Assembly (NCBI GenBank): GCA_028274465.1
Contig: CM051456.1
Span: forward strand, 43,832,870 to 43,896,869
Reading direction: 5' to 3'
DNA length: 64,000 nt
Source of the DNA: Plantago ovata
Lineage: Eukaryota; Streptophyta; Magnoliopsida; Lamiales; Plantaginaceae
Shown: one piece after another, positions 56,306 to 64,000 of the stretch
Position numbering within the stretch: position 1 is the first letter of the stretch
Layout of the letters: each line of letters begins with the position of its first letter
The notes under the pieces: model-generated
The model's input: only the letters and a program-made list of their open reading frames with translations
What the model was told of the DNA's origin: nothing
Databases searched by the model: none
Program-made: the position numbers and the translations under genes

Positions 56306-57661
56306 TTAATGATTAATACCCAGATTAGCATAATGTCTTAAGTGGACTTCCACTGATAAGACCTTGGTGAAAGGATCTGCCACGTTGTCCGTGGTAGAGA
56401 CACGTTTTATACTAACTTCTCCTCTATCAATAATCTCACGTATAACGTGATACTTTCTAATTACATGTTTGTTCTTGTTTGTAGATCTAGGCTCCTTAGC
56501 TTGAGCGACGGCGCCCGTATTGTCACAATAAATTGTTATTGGACTAGGAGCAAGAACAACCCTCAGTTCCTTCAAGAACTCTGAAATCCAGACAGCTTCT
56601 TTCGATGCTTCTGATGTAGCAATGTACTCAGCTTCTGTGGATGAGTCAACAACCGTGGCTTGCTCAGAACTCTTCCAACAGATAGCTCCTCCGTTCAATT
56701 TGAATACGTATCCTGTCTGTGACTTAAAGTCATCAGAATCTGATTCAAATCCAGCGTCGACATACCCAGGCATCTTTAATTCTGGTTCTCCACCAAACAC
56801 CAAGAACATCTCTTTAGTCCATCGAAGGTACTTAAGAATGTTCTTTACAGCAGTCCAATGATGTACTCCTGGATTCTATTGGTGTCGACAAGTGACACTA
56901 AGCGCATATGCCACATCGGGCCTTGTTCAATTCATTGCATACATTATAGACCCTACTGCCAAAGCATAGGGCACACGACTCATTGCATTTCATTCTTCAT
57001 CAGTTTTAGGACCATCGTTAACTGATAATATAATCCCATGCCTAGCTGGGAGAAAGCCTCTCTTTGAGTCGTCCATCTTATAACGCTTCAGTATTTTGTC
57101 GATGTAGGTGGACTGTGTCTATCCTAACATCCTCTTGGATATATCTCTATAGATCTTGATCCCTAGGATGTAGTTCGCTTCACCCAAGTCCTTCATCGAG
57201 AAGGTACTTGATAACCAAACTTTAGTCTCTTCTAGCATAGAGACATTGTTTCCCATGATCAAAATGTCATCAACATAGATGATCATGAAAATGAATCCCT
57301 TGTTGCTGTGCCTAGTGTACACACAGGGATCTTCCTTGCTTCTAACGAAGTCAAACGATTTGACAGCTTCATCAAAGCGGATATTCCAGCTCCTAGACGC
57401 TTGCTTTAGCCCATAGATGGATCTCTGTAATTTGCATATAGAAGTTGGCCTTGTTTTACTAATAAAACCTTCCGGCTATACCATATAGACCTCCTCCTCA
57501 CGGCTGCCATTGAGGAAGGCAGTCTTTACATCCATCTGCCAGAACTCATAATCATAGTAGGCAGCTATCGCAATTAGAATTCGAATGGACCTCAATTTTG
57601 CTACCGGTGAAAAGGTTTCATCGTAATCGATGCCATACCTTTGCGTGTAGCCTTTCGCCAC
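56306..57661 (-). pseudogene. B2 reverse transcriptase and RNase H
   Basis: 57661-57476: AKGYTQRYGIDYDETFSPVA and QMDVKTAFLNGS. 57322-57119: IIYVDDILIMGN (YVDD catalytic motif) and WLSSTFSMKDLGEANYILGI. 56809-56306: RNase H with GYVDAGFESD, VVDSSTEAEYIATSEASKEA, YCDNTGAVAQAKEP, KYHVIREIIDRGEV and NVADPFTK. Collinear with copia pol. Fossil with several breaks. Confidence 0.9.
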
Positions 57662-57686
57662 AAGTCTAGCCTTGTGCGTTTTTACC

Positions 57687-58859
57687 TGATGAAACGGTTT
57701 GTCAGACTTGATTAATCAAATAAATTTGTATTTAGCCAAAGGCCATTCACAACTACAACGAAAACCGTAGTGTAGCAGTAGAATAACCTCGAGTGTCGAT
57801 CTCTAAGGACTATAACTAGCTTTATCTAATTTAACTTGAGAATATAAAATAGCAGACGACTTAGCAAAGGTTTTACGTAACAGATAATGGAGATTGGTGA
57901 TAGTATGGTCATCCAAAGCATAACAGGTTAATAATCATGGAGATCTTTGATCAATGAATTGTCCAATTGTGTTCCGTAATTATTCAATACTACGAAGATA
58001 TAGATTTAGATAGATCAAAGAAATAAAGCAATAACTCAGAGTATAATGCGCGATATAGCTATTAGCATAATTATCAACCCTTCGCTAAGAAATCACATAC
58101 TATCACCAACGAGAAGTTTAGCTACTCATAGTTGTCATGCAATCAACAGAAATCATACCACGAATGAATGAAAACATGATGAAAGATATATAAATATAAA
58201 TAGAAAAACTTTAAGATACAATGTTACCGAAGGTTGTCAATCTCCGAAGAATCGCGATCTTACAAGCTCCAAACTGCTAAGAAAAAGTATCTCCTAAGCT
58301 AAGAACCCCTAGAACAGGCTCTCGGAAATTCCTACCTAAAACTACTGAGAAAGGTGAGAGAAAAGGTCTGGAAAAGTATGAAAAACGGAGAAAACTGAGC
58401 AACTATATATAGGCTTTCGAATTATGTGGGGTGAAGGGCCCCACACACCGGGCGATTCGCCTGGTGTGGGGCGATTCGCCCCACGTCCCGGGCGACTCGC
58501 CCGGGAGTGTTTTTCGGCCCAGAACGCGTTTTCGACGCGTTTTTAGATTTCTTCCCCTTTTCGGACTCGGTTTCTGCCTTCTAGTGACCTTCTAGCCTCC
58601 AGATTCGACCCCTAGACTTCAAATCCTATCCGGAATCTTTCAGATACTCCAATTAGGCTTCTGGAACACCAATTCCTTGTCTACTTCAATATAATTTTCC
58701 GGAAAACCTCGTTTTTCAACCAAATCCTGTAAAATAAAAACTAAAGGGAAACGTGACACTATTCTAATAAAATGCACTAAAATATAGCTAAATTAACATA
58801 GAGGATAGGTAAAATAGGTGAAAAATACCCAAATGAAAGTGTAAAATACACATTCATCA
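57687..58859 (-). repeat. E2 3' LTR
   Basis: Plus-strand reading TGATGAAACGG...ACACATTCATCA, 1,173 bp. On the minus strand the near-palindrome cluster (58510-58430, GGGCGATTCGCC types) precedes CTATATATAG (about 58412-58403). Confidence 0.93.
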
Positions 58860-58896
58860 AACTCCCCATACCGAACCTTTGCTTGTCCTCAAGCAA
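58860..58896 (-). promoter_or_regulatory. E2 polypurine tract and AGGA-loop hairpin
   Basis: On the minus strand: TTGCTTG-AGGA-CAAGCAA (58896-58879), then AGGTTCGGTATGGGGAGTT directly before the LTR. It matches E1 122-158 and A1 21080-21116. Confidence 0.8.
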
Positions 58897-59649
58897 CTAA
58901 GGTAGACTCTAATGCAAAAAACAATGCAACACAAAAAATGGAGTCTCATACCAAATGAAATGAAATAATCTATCGAATCTATCAAAAAACATATGAACAT
59001 AAACCATACAAATCATAGCATGAATATAGGTTGAAGAATGTCTCGATTGACTCATACACATCGACATAAGCACTTATGTCAAGACAAGATAGTCTCTCGT
59101 AACATTCTCTACCTGGACCTAGTCAGTGACGACGTAATGAAACATGTTAAGATACGAATGGTTATCCCGTGCCTATGAAACGGAGGTCTTACTGCTGTTC
59201 ACCAAGTTAAGAATTTTCCTCAAAGAGGTCGAACCAGTACTGGCTGTCATCAAACGAAGGAGGGTTCCCTATAAAAGATAACACTCCCCTATTCTACCCA
59301 TCTCTCAAGCAAAGCCTTAAGCTATTCACCACTTCCTGAATGGCAGGACGAGGGTGGTCTAGAACAGATGACACTCAAAAACAAAAGACAAAAAATTACA
59401 ACACGATGACGAACATTACAAGAATTGGAAAATGAGACACAACACTTTGCTAAACTGCTATTTGGCTTTCTTTTTTGGACCCTTCTTTGCTTTTTTGGGA
59501 TCTTTTCTTTCTTCTTCTTCTTTTTTTTCTTTTTTTTCTTTTCCAGTTTTTTTTTCTTTTTTCTGGAATTTTTCTTTTCTTTTTTTTTCGAATTTTTTTT
59601 AGCCAGCAGTAGCACAACGAAAAAGAAACAAAATGACTCACAAACGACT
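58897..59649 (-). other. E2 non-coding 3' region with T/A-rich tract
   Basis: Homologous to A1 about 20480-21075 in the other orientation, without coding capacity. 59478-59600 is a long T-rich (minus: A-rich) low-complexity tract. Open frames across it are artefacts. Confidence 0.6.
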
Positions 59650-59792
59650 TCCCCAAACCTATTCGAAAGAATAGGTTGGTGTACAAAATTTACGAGAAAG
59701 GAAAAATAAACTCACAACATAGAAATGAAAAACAAAAAACAAGTCTAATGATAGTGTAACCCCCTCCCCAAACCTATTCCGAGGAATAGGTT
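59650..59792 (-). repeat. E2 pair of AACCTATTC hairpins with purine tracts
   Basis: On the minus strand: 59792-59771 has stem AACCTATTC/GAATAGGTT with loop CTCG, then TTGGGGAGGGG. 59677-59656 has the same stem with loop TTTC, then TGGGG. Both correspond to A1 20229-20250 and 20339-20360. Confidence 0.8.
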
Positions 59793-60419
59793 ACAAACAA
59801 AGGATCACACAACCTCACACTACCTCCTTCCTAGGCATTTAGCAATCTCAAAGCATGGTGAAGACTTGTTGCCTCTTAGGTACATAATTACTCGGGAAAA
59901 CAACCATAAGATCCTAACATGCATCATCCTATTATAAAGTTCTTCGTGAACCGCAGTAGAGAAAACACCACTCAGTGATGTCGAGACTACCAAGCTTAAC
60001 TAAGTGCAATACATAAATGTGACAAGCCAAGCGAGAAAAACCTCAAACAAATTCATAGAGATGAAGCATATGATTAATGGCATAGTTAGTTGATTTACCC
60101 AATAAAAAAGTTCAAAAAAATTGGCAATAAACTCCATATAAAACATGCAAGACTATCCTAGGATGAATGTAGTGTATGCAACCTAAAAACTAAGAAAGCA
60201 GTAAACGTGCAAATGCAAATGCAGACGGATAATCATGCAAGGTACTATACTCAACCTACCAATTCCAAGCTCTAAACCATCAATGGCAAGCTCTAAACCA
60301 TCAATGCCAAGCTCCAAACTAACAACACTAGATCACTTAAATCCCATCCCCCCTCATGAATTTAAAGCTAGTCCCTAGCAGTAAGAAAATGAGGAAATAA
60401 GATGTGATACTAGATGTTA
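59793..60419 (-). other. E2 3' region, no gene recognised
   Basis: Partly alignable with A1 19780-20220 (for example the CCTCACACTACCTCCTTCC block). A short CTCTAAACCATCAATGGCAAG-type tandem occurs at about 60268-60315. No coding sequence. Confidence 0.5.
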
Positions 60420-61279
60420 CCGCATGGTTTGGCCTCGGTCGGCTTAGTATGCTGCGTGTAAGTTATTGGGACTGCTCCAGGGACCTTATAGGTTATCATT
60501 GGGGCTCGTGGTAGTGGCGGTAATTCCATTAATGGATCGGATAGGGCCAACTCCTCCATCGTATCATCATTGTCCCTATGGCCTTCATTGTCACTACTGT
60601 CATCACCATCGTCACCAGTAGAGTTGCATCATCGAAGAGAATCCTCAAGATTAGCCGCCTCTGTCATGGAATCGTCCATCCTGTAGCCCTCCAATAGGCT
60701 GTGAACTGTTGAAGGGGAAAGAGCAGTGGTATCAGAGCCTCCCCCTCCAATGTTTTACACCCCGAGGAAGTTACAGTAAGCTGCTCGGATACTCAGAGGT
60801 TGTCTTCCATTTTTTCCAATGTGACCACATTCTCTACGGTTGATGCCCCCGATGTCTATATGATGCTCCCTTTAGAGGCAGTCAAGGGGCACCCCTAAGA
60901 GGGGCTGGACACCCATTTCATTATGTTTTGGAACAAAGCTAGCGCTTCGGAACCTTCTAGCCACTGTCGACTCAAGACTGAGTCCGTTGTGGTGAGATCG
61001 TCCCGGTGCCTTCCTATTCACTCGAACTTTGCAGTCCTTGTGATAGATTGCTGACGTAATAATTGTTTTTATCCCTTCGGTGGTGCATGAATAGGCATAG
61101 GAGTCCTTACTCCATGTAGATTCTCGCTCCTCCTCTTGGATAAACCGCGACGTTGTTGCAAGAGCCCGTGGCTCGAACGCACCTCTAACGAGATCACTCT
61201 CCTTGACATGGTTGTAATCGATCCCCCTCCAATACTTCATAGTAGCCAAACGGGAGTGCTCCTCTCCCTTTGTGGCATG
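60420..61279 (-). pseudogene. E2 ORF2 region, degraded
   Basis: It starts after TTTGTAG at GAACCATGCC (ATG about 61279), the same acceptor-plus-ATG layout as ORF2 of A2. An open stretch 61315-60872 has RGIDYNHVKESDLVRGAF and FVPKHNEMGVQPLLGVPLD. A later acidic stretch (about 60660-60530) is rich in Asp. It is at the position of A2 ORF2, but I cannot see clear sequence similarity to the PF20167-like domain. Broken. Confidence 0.4.
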
Positions 61280-61315
61280 GTTCCTACAAACAACACTTAG
61301 TACCTTGTATGACAC

Positions 61316-62045
61316 AAAACTGACTCATGCATATGCTAATGTAAGAACGAAACACACGAGTGGTAAAATCAACAATCGAACTCCGCAAATCCTTCATGTC
61401 TATTCTAGCTACTAATATGAAACACACCAAAATAAATTCGACATGTACATATCGCATTACGCTCGCTAGACAACAAATATCCTAAATAATAAGGCTCAAT
61501 TCATACCATAGTAGCGAAAAATTCTAGCATCATAAATCCTCATACTCAACAATTATGCATTCTACCATCACATCCATCATTATTACATCAGTAAACACAA
61601 TCATATGCATGGAATCGAAGGAAAAGACACATTGCGTAACAAGATAAAAACATCTAGTAGCAAAATTCCCAAATCAACAATTCAAGCATAATTGAGCATG
61701 CAATTGATAGTAAATAATGCTTCTAATCACACAAACAACCTACCCACACATCATATAAGCCTAATAGAAGCTCAAATTAGAAAACCCCCAAATTTGAAAA
61801 ATTAGGGTTCATAAGAAGATACCTCAGATCTGGAAAAAACGAATGCACTAGGGTGAAATTTGTTCGGATGAAAAGAAGGAGTACGTAATGGGCTTCAATT
61901 GAAGCTATAGAACACTAAATTTGGAGGAGTAATGAAGGTTTTACGAAGATTTGAAGCTATTTTCGTGAGTTTCGGTTTTTTGGGGAGTAAGAAGGGTGAA
62001 GAGATGAAGAAATGAGGTGAATGGAGATTTCTCGCGATTTAAAGT
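61316..62045 (-). other. E2 leader and intron-like DNA before ORF2
   Basis: About 62040-61823 resembles an untranslated leader, with CT-rich text after the array. It is followed by a donor-like GTATCTTCTTATGAACCCTAA (about 61822), equivalent to A2 about 42102. From there to about 61290 the sequence is AT-rich and intron-like. No gene. Confidence 0.45.
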
Positions 62046-62148
62046 CTGCAGAACTCGCGGGGCGAATTGCCCCGTATGTGGGGCGAATCGCCCCGCGCGT
62101 CCAGAGAGCGTGGAGCTCTCTGGACTTATGGGGCGATTCGCCCCCCAC
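62046..62148 (-). repeat. E2 internal near-palindrome array
   Basis: GGGGCGAATTGCCCCG, GGGGCGAATCGCCCCG and GGGGCGATTCGCCCCC occur within about 100 bases, the same motif as in the E LTRs. A perfect inverted filler GTCCAGAGAGC/GCTCTCTGGAC lies between the second and third units. Confidence 0.85.
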
Positions 62149-62345
62149 CTCCTGAGGTGGGGAGACGAAACTTTCGATAAAAAACGCGGTTTTTAATCCC
62201 CGAAACCATTTTTCTCATAAAACCACTCGAAAAATTTCACTCAAACATAAGCACATACGACACAGAGACGAACAAATTCACATATGAAAAACAAATTGTT
62301 CAAGAATGAATGCATGCAATAAAGCAGTAAAAAAGCGATAAAAAC

Positions 62346-62363
62346 TCCGGGTTGCCTCCCGGA
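62346..62363 (-). other. Hairpin after E2 gag-protease (loop AGGCAA)
   Basis: On the minus strand TCCGGG-AGGCAA-CCCGGA, a perfect 6-bp stem. It is placed 44 bases after the gag-protease stop. Counterpart of 42737-42720. Confidence 0.75.
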
Positions 62364-62406
62364 TAGGGCCATTGTTTAAAGTCTTTGACTTGACTCCTGT
62401 TTGCGC

Positions 62407-63993
62407 CTAGCTCTTCTTCTTGAGGGTACTAGAGTTCCCGTTCATGGATCTTCTCCTCATGCCATGAACCTGTGAATAAGAATGAACATAGACAGCAAGA
62501 CCACAGTAGTTAATAGTGTGAGAAGTATCAGGTGGATCAGATATGGCTCGCAACACATGTCGCTTGCCATCCACCTCAATGGTGCAAGTCCTTCGGTAGA
62601 TGTCTATCACGGAGCGTAGCTTGGTCAAGAACGTTCGCCCCAAGAGAACGACATCCCCCATCCCAGATGTAGACGTCGGCATAACTACAAAATTGGTGTA
62701 TACAGAAGCTTCACCAATCTTGACCAATACGTTCTTCACAACGCCCTCGGGTCTCACAAAGGATCCATCCGCCAGTTGCACAATAGCCTTATGCTCATAT
62801 AGTTTTCCAAGGCTACTCTTCTCGAACACATTCATAGGGAGCACATTAGAGTAGGATCCCGTGTCTAGTGTGGCACGGACATCTTCAAGCTCACCAATCC
62901 CGACCTTAACATCGAAACTTTGAGGGAGTGGCTCGGGATCCTCTTGCTCTTCTTCACTCTCGTCAGAACCAAGGTCCTTCTCTTCTTCCTTAGCCTGTGT
63001 GGGCACTTCCCCCTTGCAACACTCGCACTTAGAAACCTTCTTGATGGTGATTTCAACAGGTAGATCACCCACCAAGGTAATGGACATCGACTTCTGAGTG
63101 TTGCTAGGCAGTTTGCCTTGCTCCCTACTTGCTCCTCGGTCGATCAACTCTTGCATCTTTTGATGGGAAAGCCTAGTGCTCTCTTCCAATCGATCAAGCC
63201 TCGCCCTAGTCTTCTCAGAATCTTCTTCATAACGTTTGAGAAAACTTTGGGTGTGATCAACCATCTTTTGCAAGTTCTCCATCAGTTGAGCCGACTTCGA
63301 CTTCAGTTGCTCTTTCGGAGCGGGGTTTTCGCAGTGATCATTACCATAGTTAAGCCTAATACGGTCTTGGTTAGGGCCATAAGTTTGGCTAGCCGGTGCA
63401 TATCCTTGATTGTTTCGGAACCCTCTTCTCCAAAATCCACCTCGAGGATTCCTACCATCTTGTCCGTAGCTAGCCTCTTCGCCTCCTTGAGCCCAGTTGC
63501 CATCATCATACGCAATCTCCGATCTACACATATGAGCCCCATGCCCATAGTTCTTGCATATTCGGCAAACTTCGTTCGAAACAGTTGTTCCAGTGGCGCT
63601 CTTGAGGACTTGCTTCAACTCGTTGGTAAAGCAATCAAATTGATCCCCATTCCCCCTATACATAGGGGCTTCTTGAGTAGGTGGAGCTTCAGGTCCACGT
63701 CTCCTAACCATTGCCCTCGGGTCCTTGAACTGCGAACCCTTTGCAAGCCTTTCGAAAACTGCCCAGACGGCTTCTGCGGTTTCCTCCCAAATATTGCCAC
63801 GGCATTGGAAGTCCACCACTTGTTGGTTCTCGAAGGTTAGTCCATTATAGAAGTGTTGGACTAGATCAGAAAGCTCAAAACCATGGTGAGGGCATTTGTT
63901 CATGAGGTCCTGGAACCTCTCAAATGCGGTGTAGATGGTCTCATCATAGTCCTGTTTGAATCTAGTGATTTGCGCCTTAAGTGCGGTAGTCAA
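62407..63993 (-). CDS. E2 gag-protease open reading frame (528 codons)
   Basis: Residues 10-90 are the Athila-type gag core (RFKQDYDETIYTAFERFQDL, CPHHGF, HFYNGL). Residues 143-156 (CRICKNYGHGAHMC) form a CX2CX4HX4C zinc knuckle for RNA binding. Residues about 230-290 look like a coiled coil. A Glu-rich linker follows at 330-355. Residues 377-380 are DTGS, the catalytic Asp of an aspartic protease, and VVLLGRTFL near residue 460 is its C-terminal hydrophobic motif. Gag forms the particle and the protease matures it. The first Met shown is near the window edge, and the true start may be farther out. This is the longest intact frame of E2. Confidence 0.85.
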   Translation of the reverse strand: MTTALKAQITRFKQDYDETIYTAFERFQDLMNKCPHHGFELSDLVQHFYNGLTFENQQVVDFQCRGNIWEETAEAVWAVFERLAKGSQFKDPRAMVRRRGPEAPPTQEAPMYRGNGDQFDCFTNELKQVLKSATGTTVSNEVCRICKNYGHGAHMCRSEIAYDDGNWAQGGEEASYGQDGRNPRGGFWRRGFRNNQGYAPASQTYGPNQDRIRLNYGNDHCENPAPKEQLKSKSAQLMENLQKMVDHTQSFLKRYEEDSEKTRARLDRLEESTRLSHQKMQELIDRGASREQGKLPSNTQKSMSITLVGDLPVEITIKKVSKCECCKGEVPTQAKEEEKDLGSDESEEEQEDPEPLPQSFDVKVGIGELEDVRATLDTGSYSNVLPMNVFEKSSLGKLYEHKAIVQLADGSFVRPEGVVKNVLVKIGEASVYTNFVVMPTSTSGMGDVVLLGRTFLTKLRSVIDIYRRTCTIEVDGKRHVLRAISDPPDTSHTINYCGLAVYVHSYSQVHGMRRRSMNGNSSTLKKKS

Positions 63994-64000
63994 GGTGTGA

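Larger units (their letters stand above)
52909..57686 (-). mobile_element. B2: copia element (family B), 3' LTR and pol
   Basis: In minus orientation: reverse transcriptase (57661-57119), RNase H (56809-56306), polypurine tract (about 56290-56277), and a 3' LTR (56276-52909) that contains a solo E LTR. Pol is cut at 57687 by E2, so the 5' part is outside the window. A Ty1/copia lineage different from the sireviruses; I do not assign it further. Broken, several defects. Confidence 0.85.
57687..64000 (-). mobile_element. E2: Athila/Tat-like element (family E), runs off the window
   Basis: In minus order from the window edge: gag-protease (63993-62407), hairpin (62363-62346), array (62148-62046), leader and intron-like DNA, ORF2 region (61279 to about 60420), hairpin-purine cassettes (59792-59650), polypurine tract, and 3' LTR (58859-57687). 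No reverse transcriptase or integrase lies between protease and the 3' LTR, so it looks non-autonomous. The youngest layer on the right, since it interrupts B2 pol. Gag-protease is well preserved; the rest is broken. Confidence 0.85.

Noticed and set aside
59322-59709. Lys-rich or Phe-rich open frames
   Set aside because: They are translations of the T/A-rich low-complexity tract.
60727-60738. TGGTATCAGAGC, a tRNA-Met primer-binding site
   Set aside because: No LTR lies next to it, and it sits inside the ORF2 region of E2 on the opposite strand. Chance match.
1-64000. CRISPR arrays, rRNA or functional tRNA genes
   Set aside because: None seen. The arrays present are near-palindrome clusters without regular spacers, and the tRNA-like stretches are degenerate.

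Overview
The window is plant nuclear heterochromatin, most likely from a eudicot. I see no intact host gene. Nearly every base belongs to transposable elements inserted into one another: Ty1/copia sireviruses, Athila/Tat-like Ty3/gypsy elements, a gag-only Ty3/gypsy element, another copia family, a Helitron, one end of a CACTA element and a small Mutator-like element. Pieces of at least two host-type genes survive inside the DNA transposons. A 100-base N run (2402-2501) marks a draft-assembly gap. The species cannot be told from this sequence.

Layout. The base layer is one old minus-strand sirevirus, 'Sire-2', left in three collinear pieces (1325-2401, 10712-13113, 32490-33362). An Athila-like element ('E1', 1-1324) interrupts its left end. 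A CACTA-like insertion (gap to 10711, 3-bp duplication ttt) splits its pol. That insertion holds a sirevirus LTR fragment, a Helitron with a captured F-box-like gene fragment, tRNA-like repeats and a Mutator-like element with a captured gene fragment and a 9-bp target duplication. A second sirevirus, 'Sire-1' (13114-32484, duplication gttag), sits in the gag of Sire-2. Sire-1 carries copia LTR 'B1' (17533 to about 24345), and B1 carries the complete short element 'A1' (17672-22522, duplication gcagc).

To the right, Sire-2 is interrupted by Athila-like 'A2' (LTR piece 33363-33768, internal region 38035-43496). A2 holds plus-strand 'Sire-3' (33769-38034, with a solo A LTR inside) and a solo sirevirus LTR (40341-41857). 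A2 is in turn interrupted by gag-only element 'D' (43497-52632, arranged LTR-internal-LTR-internal). D is followed by a sirevirus LTR start (52633-52908), then copia 'B2' (from 52909, with solo E LTR 53162-54453), then Athila-like 'E2' (57687 to the window end). Read as insertions this is a six-deep stack.

How the parts relate. The A and E families are sisters: their LTRs partly align and their 3' internal regions match. Each carries its own GC-rich near-palindrome array at the same LTR position, and the same motif again inside the element ahead of a second ORF. They also share a hairpin after gag-protease whose stem differs by compensatory pairs, and repeated hairpin-plus-purine-tract cassettes near the 3' end. 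Neither shows reverse transcriptase or integrase, so both look non-autonomous. These RNA/DNA-level features are the most novel material here.

All LTR elements are treated as fossils: most are broken in several places, and only extents, parts and family are given.
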